Part shown: positions 1 to 7,608 of the stretch, one piece after another
How positions within the stretch are numbered: the first letter of the stretch is position 1
Layout of the letters: each line of letters begins with the position of its first letter
NCBI GenBank assembly: GCA_024636215.1
Contig: JAGXHL010000027.1
Location: forward strand, 1 to 64,000
Length of the DNA: 64,000 bases
Direction of reading: 5' to 3'
From: Deltaproteobacteria bacterium
Lineage (GTDB): Bacteria > Desulfobacterota > Desulfuromonadia > Desulfuromonadales > BM103
Position numbers and translations under genes: made by a program
Notes under the pieces: generated by a model
What the model was told of the DNA's origin: nothing
The model's input: the letters and a program-made list of their open reading frames with translations, nothing else
Databases searched by the model: none

Positions 1-114
1 CTGATAACTGATAACTGATAACTGATAACTGATAACTGATAACTGATAACTGATAACTGATAACTGATAACTGATAACTGATAACTGATAACTGATAACT
101 GATAACTGATAACT
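1..114. repeat. Heptanucleotide tandem repeat, unit CTGATAA, about 16 copies
   Basis: A perfect 7-bp unit (CTGATAA) repeats from the first base to about position 114, so the tract is cut by the window edge. It ends 25 bp before the pilC start codon. Every copy carries in-frame TAA or TGA triplets, so it cannot be coding. The same unit reappears in two copies at 7563 in front of hflX. It is one of several 7-bp-period tracts in spacers of this window. Confidence 0.97.
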
Positions 115-138
115 GTCCAATAACCGACGAGGTTGATC

Positions 139-1353
139 ATGGGTAAATTTAAATGGGAAGGCACGACAAAGTCCGGTCAAACCATGAAGGGGGAGATGGA
201 AGCCCCTAACACTGAAGCTGTCCAGTCTCAACTTCGTCGCCAGGGCATTGCTCCGGGAAATATCAAGGAGGCTGGAAAGGGCCTTGATATGGAGCTCAAG
301 ATTCCCGGTTTTGAGCCCAAGGTCACCACCAAAGACATCGTCGTTTTTACCCGTCAGTTTGCCACCATGATCGATGCCGGTTTGCCGCTTGTGCAATGCC
401 TGGATATCCTGAGTAAACAGCAAGAGAACAAAACATTTAAGGCTAACCTGACTCAAGTCAAGGAAGATGTCGAGTCTGGTTCCACCTTTGCAGATGCTCT
501 GAAAAAACATCCTAAAGCTTTCGATACCCTCTATGTCAACCTGGTTGCCGCCGGTGAGATCGGCGGTATTCTTGATACCATTCTCAACCGTCTGGCTGCT
601 TATATCGAAAAAGCCATGAAGCTGAAAAAACAGGTCAAAAGCGCCATGACCTATCCGGCGACCATTATCGGTATCGCTATAATCGTTATCGCGGTTATTC
701 TGGTCTTTGTTATCCCTCAGTTCCAATCGATGTTTGAGTCTTTTGGCCAGCAATTACCGCTTCCGACTCGCGTTGTTATTGCTATCAGTGATTTTCTGCA
801 GAGTTATATCTTTTTAATTATCGGTGGCTGTTATGCAATTATCTGGATTCTAAAACGAATTTACAAAACCCCTAAAGGGCAACTGTTCATGGATGCCATG
901 TTTTTGAAGCTGCCCGTTATGGGGATTCTGATTCGTAAAGTTGCTGTCGCCAAGTTTACCAGAACCCTTGGCACTATGATCTCCAGTGGTGTGCCGATTC
1001 TCGACGGTTTGGATATTGTTGCCAAAACATCGGGAAATAAAATTGTCGAAAATGCGATTTACAAGGTTGCCCGGAGTATCAGTGAGGGTAAAACCATAGC
1101 CGAACCTTTGGCTGAATCCGGGGTGTTTCCGCCCATGGTCTGTCAGATGATTGCCATCGGCGAACAATCCGGTTCGATCGACACCATGCTCAATAAAATC
1201 GCCGATTTTTATGATGATGAGGTCGATGACGCGGTCGGTAATCTAACGGCAATGATGGAGCCGCTGCTGATGCTCTTTCTTGGCACCACCGTCGGTGGTC
1301 TGGTTATCGCCATGTATCTGCCGATCTTTCAGTTGGCCGGCGCGGTCGGTTAG
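139..1353 (+). CDS. pilC: Type IV pilus inner-membrane platform protein PilC
   Basis: PilC is the polytopic inner-membrane platform of the type IV pilus machine. It connects the cytoplasmic ATPases PilB and PilT to the growing pilin fibre. The 404-residue product has the family's usual length and two GspF-type domains (about 68-190 and 270-393), each followed by hydrophobic helices (about 170-195, 218-240 and 370-395). I start at the ATG at 139, which has a GAGG ribosome site six bases upstream; an in-frame TTG at 133 is less likely because it abuts that site. pilS follows after 11 bp, so the genes are probably co-transcribed. The upstream spacer consists of the CTGATAA tract. Confidence 0.96.
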   Translation: MGKFKWEGTTKSGQTMKGEMEAPNTEAVQSQLRRQGIAPGNIKEAGKGLDMELKIPGFEPKVTTKDIVVFTRQFATMIDAGLPLVQCLDILSKQQENKTFKANLTQVKEDVESGSTFADALKKHPKAFDTLYVNLVAAGEIGGILDTILNRLAAYIEKAMKLKKQVKSAMTYPATIIGIAIIVIAVILVFVIPQFQSMFESFGQQLPLPTRVVIAISDFLQSYIFLIIGGCYAIIWILKRIYKTPKGQLFMDAMFLKLPVMGILIRKVAVAKFTRTLGTMISSGVPILDGLDIVAKTSGNKIVENAIYKVARSISEGKTIAEPLAESGVFPPMVCQMIAIGEQSGSIDTMLNKIADFYDDEVDDAVGNLTAMMEPLLMLFLGTTVGGLVIAMYLPIFQLAGAVG

Positions 1354-1364
1354 GCTCTCTTCCT

Positions 1365-3008
1365 ATGGCGGCAACGCCAGTACAAAAATACTTCCAGCAG
1401 GTTCCGCGGCGATTGCTGTCGTGGTATCTTGCCATTCGCCTGGCGGTGGTCTGCCTTTTTCTCGGCAGCACGATCCTGTATCAACTGCAGCAAGGATCCT
1501 GGGCTACTTCAGCCACAGCCCGCTACCTGAGCTATCTCACCTTCTTTGCTCTTCTGCAAACCTTGGGTTCAGGTTTCATCCTCACCCGAATCAAACATTA
1601 TCGCCAGTTCGTCAACGCCCAGATCAGTTGGGATCTGCTCTTTGTTGCCCTGGTTATCTACCTGACCGGTGGCGTGGACAGCCTTTATTCCTTTCTGTTT
1701 ATCCTGGTGATCATCGGCGCCAGCGTATTCTTGCCAAGATCACAACTGCTGGTGGTTGCCTCGGCCGCGTCGATTCTCTACGGCAGTCTGCTCGATCTGC
1801 AGTTCTTTGGTTATCTGCCAACGTTTAAAGACCAGCCGACCCTGAAAGGCCTGCAACATCACGATGTCTTCTATGCGGTCTTTCTCCATGTCGGGGCCTT
1901 CTTCCTGACCGCTCTGCTCAGCGGGGCTCTGGCTGATCGTTTACGGCTCAGTGAAGAGGCGCGCGAAAAAAGAGAAATCGACTACGGAGAGCTCGAACGA
2001 CTCAACCAGGCGATTTTAACCAACATCAGCAGTGGTCTTATGGTGATTAATTCCAAGGGTCGCATTCGTTCGTTCAATCGTGCTGCCAGTAAAATTACCG
2101 GATACAGTCTTGAAGACGTTTATAATCGGCCGATTGAAGCGATTCTCCCCGAGCTCGGCCATTTCGAGACCGAGAGTCTGCTTGAGGTTGAGCGCGGTGA
2201 GGCAAGTTATCAGAAAAATGATCAGGAAAAGCTCACTTTGGGGTATTCTGTCAGCCGGGTGGTCGACAGGGAAGACCACCATTTGGGTTCTCTGGTTGCC
2301 TTCCAGGATCTGACCGAATACAAGGCGCTCGAAGAACAGCTTAAACGCGCTGATCGTCTGGCGGCTGTCGGGCGTCTGGCTTCGGGTCTGGCTCACGAAA
2401 TCCGCAATCCCCTGGCGTCAATCAGTGGTTCGGTACAGCTTTTGCTCGAAGATGAAAAGGTCAATGCCGAAGATCGTCACCTTATGAACATCGTTGTCAA
2501 GGAGGCCGATCGTCTGAGTCATCTGCTCAGTGATTTCCTCAATTTCGCCAGGCCTGCTCCGCTGCAGTTGGAATCGATTGATATTGCCGCCTTGCTCGAC
2601 GAACTGATTGCCCTGATTAATGCCAGCGGTCAGTTTCATAACGTGGCAATTGAAACCGCATACCAGGCGCCGATCCCGATGCGTGTCGATCCCCAGAAGA
2701 TGTACCAGGTTTTATGGGACCTTCTGATTAACGCCGGTGAGGCCGCCCGGCCTGAAGGCAGGATCAGGATTGAAGTGAACGCTGCTAAAGGTGAAATCAT
2801 CATCGAGGATACCGGAATGGGCATTGCTGAAGTGGATCGAGACAAGTTGTTCGAACCCTTCTACACGACCAAAGACAAAGGCACGGGACTCGGCTTAGCC
2901 AACGTTTACGCTAATGTTGAGGCACATCAGGGCCGAATATTTGTTGAACCTGGAACCCTTGGCGGGGCAAGATTTATTATTGAGCTTCCCGAGCAATGTC
3001 GGGTATAG
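1365..3008 (+). CDS. pilS: Sensor histidine kinase PilS
   Basis: This is the membrane sensor kinase of the PilS-PilR pair that controls pilin transcription with sigma-54. The 547-residue protein has about five to six hydrophobic helices in residues 20-190, a PAS-like region at about 205-315, and a complete kinase core: H-box HEIRNP with phospho-acceptor His344, N-box around 450-458, and ATP-binding glycine motifs DTGMG (482-486) and GTGLGL (506-511). It lies between pilC and pilR on the same strand, which supports the name over a generic NtrB-like kinase. What it senses cannot be read from the sequence; in Pseudomonas PilS monitors pilin in the membrane. Confidence 0.93.
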   Translation: MAATPVQKYFQQVPRRLLSWYLAIRLAVVCLFLGSTILYQLQQGSWATSATARYLSYLTFFALLQTLGSGFILTRIKHYRQFVNAQISWDLLFVALVIYLTGGVDSLYSFLFILVIIGASVFLPRSQLLVVASAASILYGSLLDLQFFGYLPTFKDQPTLKGLQHHDVFYAVFLHVGAFFLTALLSGALADRLRLSEEAREKREIDYGELERLNQAILTNISSGLMVINSKGRIRSFNRAASKITGYSLEDVYNRPIEAILPELGHFETESLLEVERGEASYQKNDQEKLTLGYSVSRVVDREDHHLGSLVAFQDLTEYKALEEQLKRADRLAAVGRLASGLAHEIRNPLASISGSVQLLLEDEKVNAEDRHLMNIVVKEADRLSHLLSDFLNFARPAPLQLESIDIAALLDELIALINASGQFHNVAIETAYQAPIPMRVDPQKMYQVLWDLLINAGEAARPEGRIRIEVNAAKGEIIIEDTGMGIAEVDRDKLFEPFYTTKDKGTGLGLANVYANVEAHQGRIFVEPGTLGGARFIIELPEQCRV

Positions 3009-3021
3009 GGACTGTCCCTTT

Positions 3022-3104
3022 CGTAGCGCGTAGCGCGTTGCGAGGGACGCGAAAAAACCAATCAATCAATAACGCGTGGCGCGTGGCGCGGGGCGCGGGG
3101 CGCG
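3022..3104. repeat. Two heptad GC-rich tracts in the pilS-pilR spacer
   Basis: Two GC-rich tracts with a 7-bp period lie in the 219-bp gap between pilS and pilR. The first (3022-3051) consists of CGTAGCG-type units that drift in sequence. The second (3074-3104) reads GCGTGGC twice and GCGGGGC twice. Each ends in GCG and is followed by an A-run and a CCAAT motif, so the pair looks like a duplication of a larger unit. No gene is visible here. Confidence 0.85.
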
Positions 3105-3227
3105 AAAAACCAATACATCAAATCGGTAGGATGTGGTGAGGAACGAACCGCATCAATCAATTGCCCGGTTCTGTTATTTGCGTAAGGTCGAATTTGCAAC
3201 TGTTCACTACGAAGGAGTTGTTTACAT

Positions 3228-4625
3228 ATGAGTTCTGAACCGAAAAAATATCGCATCCTCATCGTCGATGATGAAGAAAGCATGCGCGATTTTTTGAGTA
3301 TCATGCTGCATCGTGAAGGCTATCAGGTCGATACGGCGGTTGATGGCGCTCAGGCAGTCACCCATTTGCGCGACCACAGTTACGACCTGGTTGTCTCCGA
3401 CATCAAGATGCCCCGTATGACGGGTTTGGAATTGCTCGCCTACATCAAGGAGCGCACACCGGAAACAGTTGTGCTGATGGTGACCGCTTTTTCAACCACG
3501 GACGAAGCCGTCGAAGCCATGAAACAGGGTGCCTACGATTACATCACCAAACCTTTCAAGAATGAAGAGATTCGCCTGATTGTTAAAAATGCTCTGGAGC
3601 GTCGTGAACTGCGTCAGGAAAATCTGGCCCTCAAAGAAGAACTTGGCAAACGCTTCTCATTCGACGGCCTGATTGGCAAGTCTAAAGCTATGCAGGACGT
3701 TTTCACCATGATTAAAAAAGTTGCCGCCAGTCCGGTTAAAGTTCTGGTGACAGGGGAGTCCGGAACCGGTAAGGAGTTGGTGGCACGGGCGATTCACTAC
3801 AATAGTGACCGTCGCGATGGCCCTTTCGTGCCGATTAACTGCGGCGCTATTCCCGAGAATCTGCTGGAGAGTGAGCTCTTCGGTCATGAAAAAGGCTCTT
3901 TTACAGGGGCCATCAGACAGAAGCAGGGCTTGTTTGAAAGCGCAGCAGGTGGCACGATTTTCCTGGATGAAATTGGCGAGTTACCAGCTTTAATGCAGGT
4001 CAAACTCTTACGGGTTCTTCAGGAAAATGAGTTCCGGCGGGTCGGCGGCACCAAAGATATCAAGACCGATGTGCGCGTGCTTGCAGCCACCAATCGTCAT
4101 CTGGAAGAGGCTGTTGCCGAAGGCAGTTTTCGTGAGGACCTCTATTACCGCTTCAATGTCATCCGGATCGATTTACCGCCGCTGCGACAACGCCGCGAAG
4201 ATATTCCGGTAATGATCGATTTCTTCTGGGAGCGGTTTGCCGGTGAGAAAGAAGTCAAGGTCTCTGAGGATGCCATGCGTCGCTTGATCGACTACCAATG
4301 GCCGGGCAATGTGCGCGAGCTGGAAAATGTGATTGAACGGGCCACGGTTCTGGGCAAAGAGAATGAAATCACCCTCGATTGTCTGCCACCCAACCTGCTG
4401 ACTGGAATGTCTTCTTCGGTTATGCCTCTCACGGATATCCCGGAAACCGGGATGGACCTTGATGCTTATCTCGGAGAAATTGAAAAAGAAATTTTACTTA
4501 AGGCGCTGGTACGAACTAATGGTGTGCGCAAAAACGCCGCAGGTCTGCTCGGCATCACCTTCCGCTCGATCCGTTATCGTCTTGCCAAATTTGGCTTGGG
4601 GGATGATGAGAATGCTGATGAATGA
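3228..4625 (+). CDS. pilR: Sigma-54-dependent response regulator PilR
   Basis: PilR is the NtrC-family activator phosphorylated by PilS; it drives sigma-54 transcription of pilin and other genes. The 465-residue protein has a receiver domain with acidic pocket Asp14/Asp15, phospho-acceptor Asp58 and Lys108. An AAA+ domain follows with Walker A GESGTGKE (176-183), the sigma-54 contact loop as GSFTGA (223-228) and Walker B FLDEIG (245-250). A Fis-type helix-turn-helix is at about 420-462. A GAAGGAG ribosome site precedes the ATG. The Ser in the loop in place of the commoner Ala is an accepted variant. No sigma-54 promoter target was recognised in this window. Confidence 0.95.
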   Translation: MSSEPKKYRILIVDDEESMRDFLSIMLHREGYQVDTAVDGAQAVTHLRDHSYDLVVSDIKMPRMTGLELLAYIKERTPETVVLMVTAFSTTDEAVEAMKQGAYDYITKPFKNEEIRLIVKNALERRELRQENLALKEELGKRFSFDGLIGKSKAMQDVFTMIKKVAASPVKVLVTGESGTGKELVARAIHYNSDRRDGPFVPINCGAIPENLLESELFGHEKGSFTGAIRQKQGLFESAAGGTIFLDEIGELPALMQVKLLRVLQENEFRRVGGTKDIKTDVRVLAATNRHLEEAVAEGSFREDLYYRFNVIRIDLPPLRQRREDIPVMIDFFWERFAGEKEVKVSEDAMRRLIDYQWPGNVRELENVIERATVLGKENEITLDCLPPNLLTGMSSSVMPLTDIPETGMDLDAYLGEIEKEILLKALVRTNGVRKNAAGLLGITFRSIRYRLAKFGLGDDENADE

Positions 4626-4738
4626 ATTAGAACCAAGAACGGTGAAGTTGGTTTGATTTCAGGCGTCTCTCGTCCCGAGACTTTCACTTCAGATAAGGTT
4701 TTGCACGCCCGTTCGCTACGCTCACTCAAGTCCGCAAA

Positions 4739-4981
4739 GTGCGCCAAGTAACCCAGAAAAAAAGCTTTAAGGTTTTTGGTCTTGAATATATTGCCGCCAA
4801 TGATCACCCCGACCACGATACGATCGCGACCTTCCGTAAACGCTTTCTTTCAGAGTTAACACCGCTCTTCGTACAAATTCTCCTCATCGCTCACCAGATG
4901 AACGTCCTACTGGGCAAAGTCAGTCTTGATGGGACCAAGATTAAAGCCAACGCTTTCCGCCTGCTAGGCCTGAAGTCTTAA
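4739..4981 (+). pseudogene. Transposase remnant (IS1182/DDE type, N-terminal fragment)
   Basis: About 70 residues match the N-terminal part of DDE transposases of the IS1182 type, including the stretch YIAANDHPDHDTIATFRKRF and the following SLDGTKIKANA, where the first catalytic Asp would lie. Homology fades on both sides: the first residues after 4739 are atypical, and after KIKANA the frame runs into unrelated residues and stops. The catalytic core is missing, so it cannot encode an active enzyme. Its end overlaps the mntP stop codon by three bases. No terminal inverted repeats were recognised. The whole 4626-4977 gap holds only this remnant and some weak inverted sequence. Confidence 0.75.
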
Positions 4982-5538
4982 CCTGCCAGATGTTCAATCA
5001 GAATTTTGATGCCGATTGCGATCAGCACCAGTCCGCCGAAGATTTCCACGCGCGAGCCCCAACGATCACCAATCCGCCCACCGAGGAGCATGCCGACAAT
5101 AGTGAGTGCTCCGGCCACCAGGCCGATCACCAGGGAGGGCATCCAGATCGAGACGCCGAGGATGCTGAGCGAGAAGCCGACGGCCAGGGCATCAATACTG
5201 GTGGCGATGGAGAGCAAAACCAGGCTCAGGCCTCTGGTTGGATCGCGATCATCGGTCTTTTCTTCGTTGCGCAAGGCCTCAATAATCATGCGGCCGCCGA
5301 TGATCGCCAGCAAGCCGAAGGCGATCCAGTGATCCCAGGCGGTAATCCATTGCATGATGGTTTGCCCGGCCAGCCAACCGATCACCGGCATCAGCGCCTG
5401 GAACAAGCCGAAATGAAAGCCGAGGCGAAACAGGTGCCGTCCGGTCAGTCGCGATAGCACCGCTCCGGTGCCGAGGGCAACGGCGAAGGCATCCATGGCC
5501 AGGGCCAGGGCGAGTCCTGTTAAGGTGATGGCATCCAT
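4978..5538 (-). CDS. mntP: Manganese efflux pump MntP
   Basis: A 186-residue, very hydrophobic protein with about six helices, matching the MntP family that exports Mn2+ across the inner membrane. The two-fold pattern of the family is visible: a membrane-embedded Asp in AMDAFAV (residue 16) and a matching Asp in SIDALAVG in the second half. The length is usual. It is the only minus-strand gene in the first 15 kb. A sigma-70-like promoter lies about 100 bp upstream, and a small GGCC hairpin sits in the leader. I could not fit the leader to a manganese riboswitch. Confidence 0.9.
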   Translation of the reverse strand: MDAITLTGLALALAMDAFAVALGTGAVLSRLTGRHLFRLGFHFGLFQALMPVIGWLAGQTIMQWITAWDHWIAFGLLAIIGGRMIIEALRNEEKTDDRDPTRGLSLVLLSIATSIDALAVGFSLSILGVSIWMPSLVIGLVAGALTIVGMLLGGRIGDRWGSRVEIFGGLVLIAIGIKILIEHLAG

Positions 5539-5634
5539 TTTGCTATCTCTGTCTTGCTGAGGTCTTTAATGTGGCCTGTTTCGGCCTGCGAGAAGTTTCT
5601 GCCGTGGTTGATATCCAGGTTTTGTCTGCAGCGA

Positions 5635-5663
5635 GTTATTGCGGAAGATGCTTTAATTGTCAA
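5635..5663 (-). promoter_or_regulatory. Putative sigma-70 promoter of mntP
   Basis: On the minus strand TTGACA (5658-5663) and AATAAC (5635-5640) are separated by 17 bp. The -35 box is perfect and the -10 box moderate. The position fits transcription of mntP with a leader of about 90 bases. Confidence 0.45.
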
Positions 5664-5794
5664 CCCTTTCGCATTGTATGCGTCTATAGCCCTTGTCATG
5701 GACGCTTAGTATTGGTTATTATGCAGTCTCGAAATTCATCCAGGCTGAAGTGTTAAAAAATGCCGGCTTTAAGGCCGGGGAAAGACGGTTTTAA

Positions 5795-6577
5795 ATGCGT
5801 TTGCTACTCATTGTTGTTGTACTGTTTTTTGTCTCCCAGAGTGCTTTTGCCATGACTTCTGAAGGTTGTGGCGCAGGGACCTGCAACGATTGTCACAGTA
5901 TTACCCGGGAAGAAACCGCACTGCTGCTTGGCAGTATGGTCGATCAGGTCAACAGCGTGGAATTTTCAGAAATTCCCGGTATGTGGGTGGCCGAAGTTGA
6001 AAAGGGAGACAGGAAACTGCCGGTTTATATCGACTTCTCCAAGCAGTATCTGGTTTCCGGTAACGTGATCCGCCTTGGTGACAAGGAAAACATGACCCAA
6101 AAGCGCAGCGCACAAATGAATAAGGTTGATTTCAGCACAATTCCTCTTGATGATGCTCTGCTGCTTGGCCAACCGACCGCAAAAACCAGGGTTGTGGTTT
6201 TTACCGACCCGGAATGTCCCTATTGCAGAAAACTGCATGACGAGTTGAAAGAGGTGGTTCGCATCGATCCGGATATTGCGTTTCTGATCAAATTGTTTCC
6301 GTTAAAGATGCATCCCAACGCTTATGGCATTTCCAAAAGCATTATCTGTCACGATTCCATGGAGTTTCTGGAACTCAGCTTCGCCGGGAAACCGCTTCCT
6401 CCTGCCAACTGTGAAACCAATGTGGTAGATCAGACGCTGGCTTTGGGTCCGACCCTGGGCGTGACTTCGACACCGACCCTGATCATGCCTGATGGGTTGG
6501 TGGTGCCGGGCTATAGAAAAGCCGAGGCTCTGCTGACGATGATCAGGGAAAATGTCACCCGGACGGCGAAACAGTAA
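5795..6577 (+). CDS. DsbC/DsbG-like thiol-disulfide protein with N-terminal CxxCH motif
   Basis: A 260-residue exported protein with a signal peptide at about 1-19. The C-terminal half is a thioredoxin fold of the DsbC type with active site CPYC (141-144), cis-proline Pro227 in TSTPTL, and a second cysteine pair (Cys185, Cys206) as in other DsbC-like proteins. The N-terminal region carries Cys25 and then CNDCH (30-34), which fits a c-type haem attachment motif. The known role of the family is disulfide isomerisation or reduction in the periplasm. Whether haem is bound is inference. A small CCGGC hairpin lies just upstream (about 5761-5778) and no strong ribosome site is visible. Divergent from mntP. 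Confidence 0.82.
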   Translation: MRLLLIVVVLFFVSQSAFAMTSEGCGAGTCNDCHSITREETALLLGSMVDQVNSVEFSEIPGMWVAEVEKGDRKLPVYIDFSKQYLVSGNVIRLGDKENMTQKRSAQMNKVDFSTIPLDDALLLGQPTAKTRVVVFTDPECPYCRKLHDELKEVVRIDPDIAFLIKLFPLKMHPNAYGISKSIICHDSMEFLELSFAGKPLPPANCETNVVDQTLALGPTLGVTSTPTLIMPDGLVVPGYRKAEALLTMIRENVTRTAKQ

Positions 6578-6659
6578 TTTGTTGCGGCAAAACTTGCCTT
6601 CGAGGCTTCTATCTGGTAAGAAACCTACCAGCTATTTAAATATTCAGGAGGAATGATAA

Positions 6660-7427
6660 ATGGGTTTGATGACTGGCAAGCGTGGTGTGATCTTTGGTGT
6701 TGCTAACGATAAAAGTATTGCCTGGGGAGTCGCGCAGCAATTGCATGAGGCCGGTGCCGAACTGGCTTTTACCTACCTGAGCGAAGCCCTGGAAAAGCGC
6801 GTGCGTCCGCTGGCTGAGAGCCTGGACTCGAAAATTATACTGCCCTGCGATGTCGCCACCGATGCAGAGATCGAGGCGGTGTTCAAAGAGCTGGAGAAGC
6901 AATGGGGTACGATCGATTTTGTCGTGCATGCGGTCGCCTTTGCCAACCGTGAAGACCTGAAAAAGCCCTTCTCCCAGACCAGCCGCGAGGGTTTTACCCT
7001 GGCGATGGATATAAGCGCCTACTCGCTGCTGCCCATGACCCGCTATGCCATTCCCTTGATGCCTGAGGGCGGCAGCATCGTAACCATGAGCTACCTCGGT
7101 GCCGTGATGGCTGTTCCGGACTATAACGTGATGGGTGTTGCCAAGGCCGCTCTGGAAGCCTCGGTGCGCTACCTGGCCGCCGAACTTGGCCCGCAAAAGA
7201 TTCGGGTCAACGCTGTGTCCGCAGGGCCGATCAAGACCCTTGCGGCTTCCGGTATCGGCAACTTCAAGCAGAAGCTGCACACCATGGAAGAACGCAGCCC
7301 GTTGCGGAGAACTGTCACCCAGGATGAGGTTGGCAAGTCAAGCCTCTATCTCCTCTCCGACTTGTCCACGGGGGTGACTGGTGAGATTCACTACGTCGAT
7401 GGTGGTTTCAATATCTCGGCTTTATGA
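6660..7427 (+). CDS. fabI: Enoyl-[acyl-carrier-protein] reductase (NADH) FabI
   Basis: FabI catalyses the last step of each fatty acid elongation cycle, reducing enoyl-ACP with NADH in the cytoplasm. The 255-residue short-chain dehydrogenase has the FabI-type nucleotide motif GVANDKSIAWG (13-23) and the catalytic Tyr155-x6-Lys162 arrangement; Tyr145 is also present. The family signature AGPIKTLAASGI lies near the C-terminal third. A strong CAGGAGGA ribosome site precedes the ATG. A rho-independent terminator follows, so it is probably monocistronic or the end of a short transcript. Confidence 0.96.
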   Translation: MGLMTGKRGVIFGVANDKSIAWGVAQQLHEAGAELAFTYLSEALEKRVRPLAESLDSKIILPCDVATDAEIEAVFKELEKQWGTIDFVVHAVAFANREDLKKPFSQTSREGFTLAMDISAYSLLPMTRYAIPLMPEGGSIVTMSYLGAVMAVPDYNVMGVAKAALEASVRYLAAELGPQKIRVNAVSAGPIKTLAASGIGNFKQKLHTMEERSPLRRTVTQDEVGKSSLYLLSDLSTGVTGEIHYVDGGFNISAL

Positions 7428-7454
7428 TATTGGCGAACTGCATAGAATGATCTT

Positions 7455-7479
7455 AAAAGGCCCTTCGCGGGCCTTTTTT
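7455..7479 (+). terminator. Rho-independent terminator after fabI
   Basis: A perfect 9-bp stem AAAAGGCCC / GGGCCTTTT with loop TTCGC, followed by a T-run, 28 bp past the fabI stop codon. Confidence 0.92.
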
Positions 7480-7562
7480 GCGTAAAAACCGGGAAGTGGA
7501 ACGCAGTGTGCAGGTAAGCCAAGGATTCGCGAAACCGACAACAGTTTCTCCGTCAAGAAAAA

Positions 7563-7592
7563 CTGATAACTGATAACTGACAGCTGACAGCT
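7563..7592. repeat. Short heptad tract CTGATAA x2 + CTGACAG x2
   Basis: Two copies of CTGATAA followed by two of CTGACAG and a partial copy, ending 16 bp before hflX. It is the same unit as the long tract at 1-114, with a drifting variant. Confidence 0.85.
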
Positions 7593-7608
7593 ATCTACTG
7601 GAACCTCA

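Noticed and set aside
5539..5794. Manganese riboswitch upstream of mntP
   Set aside because: I could not match the conserved loops of the yybP-ykoY motif; only a small GGCC hairpin is present.
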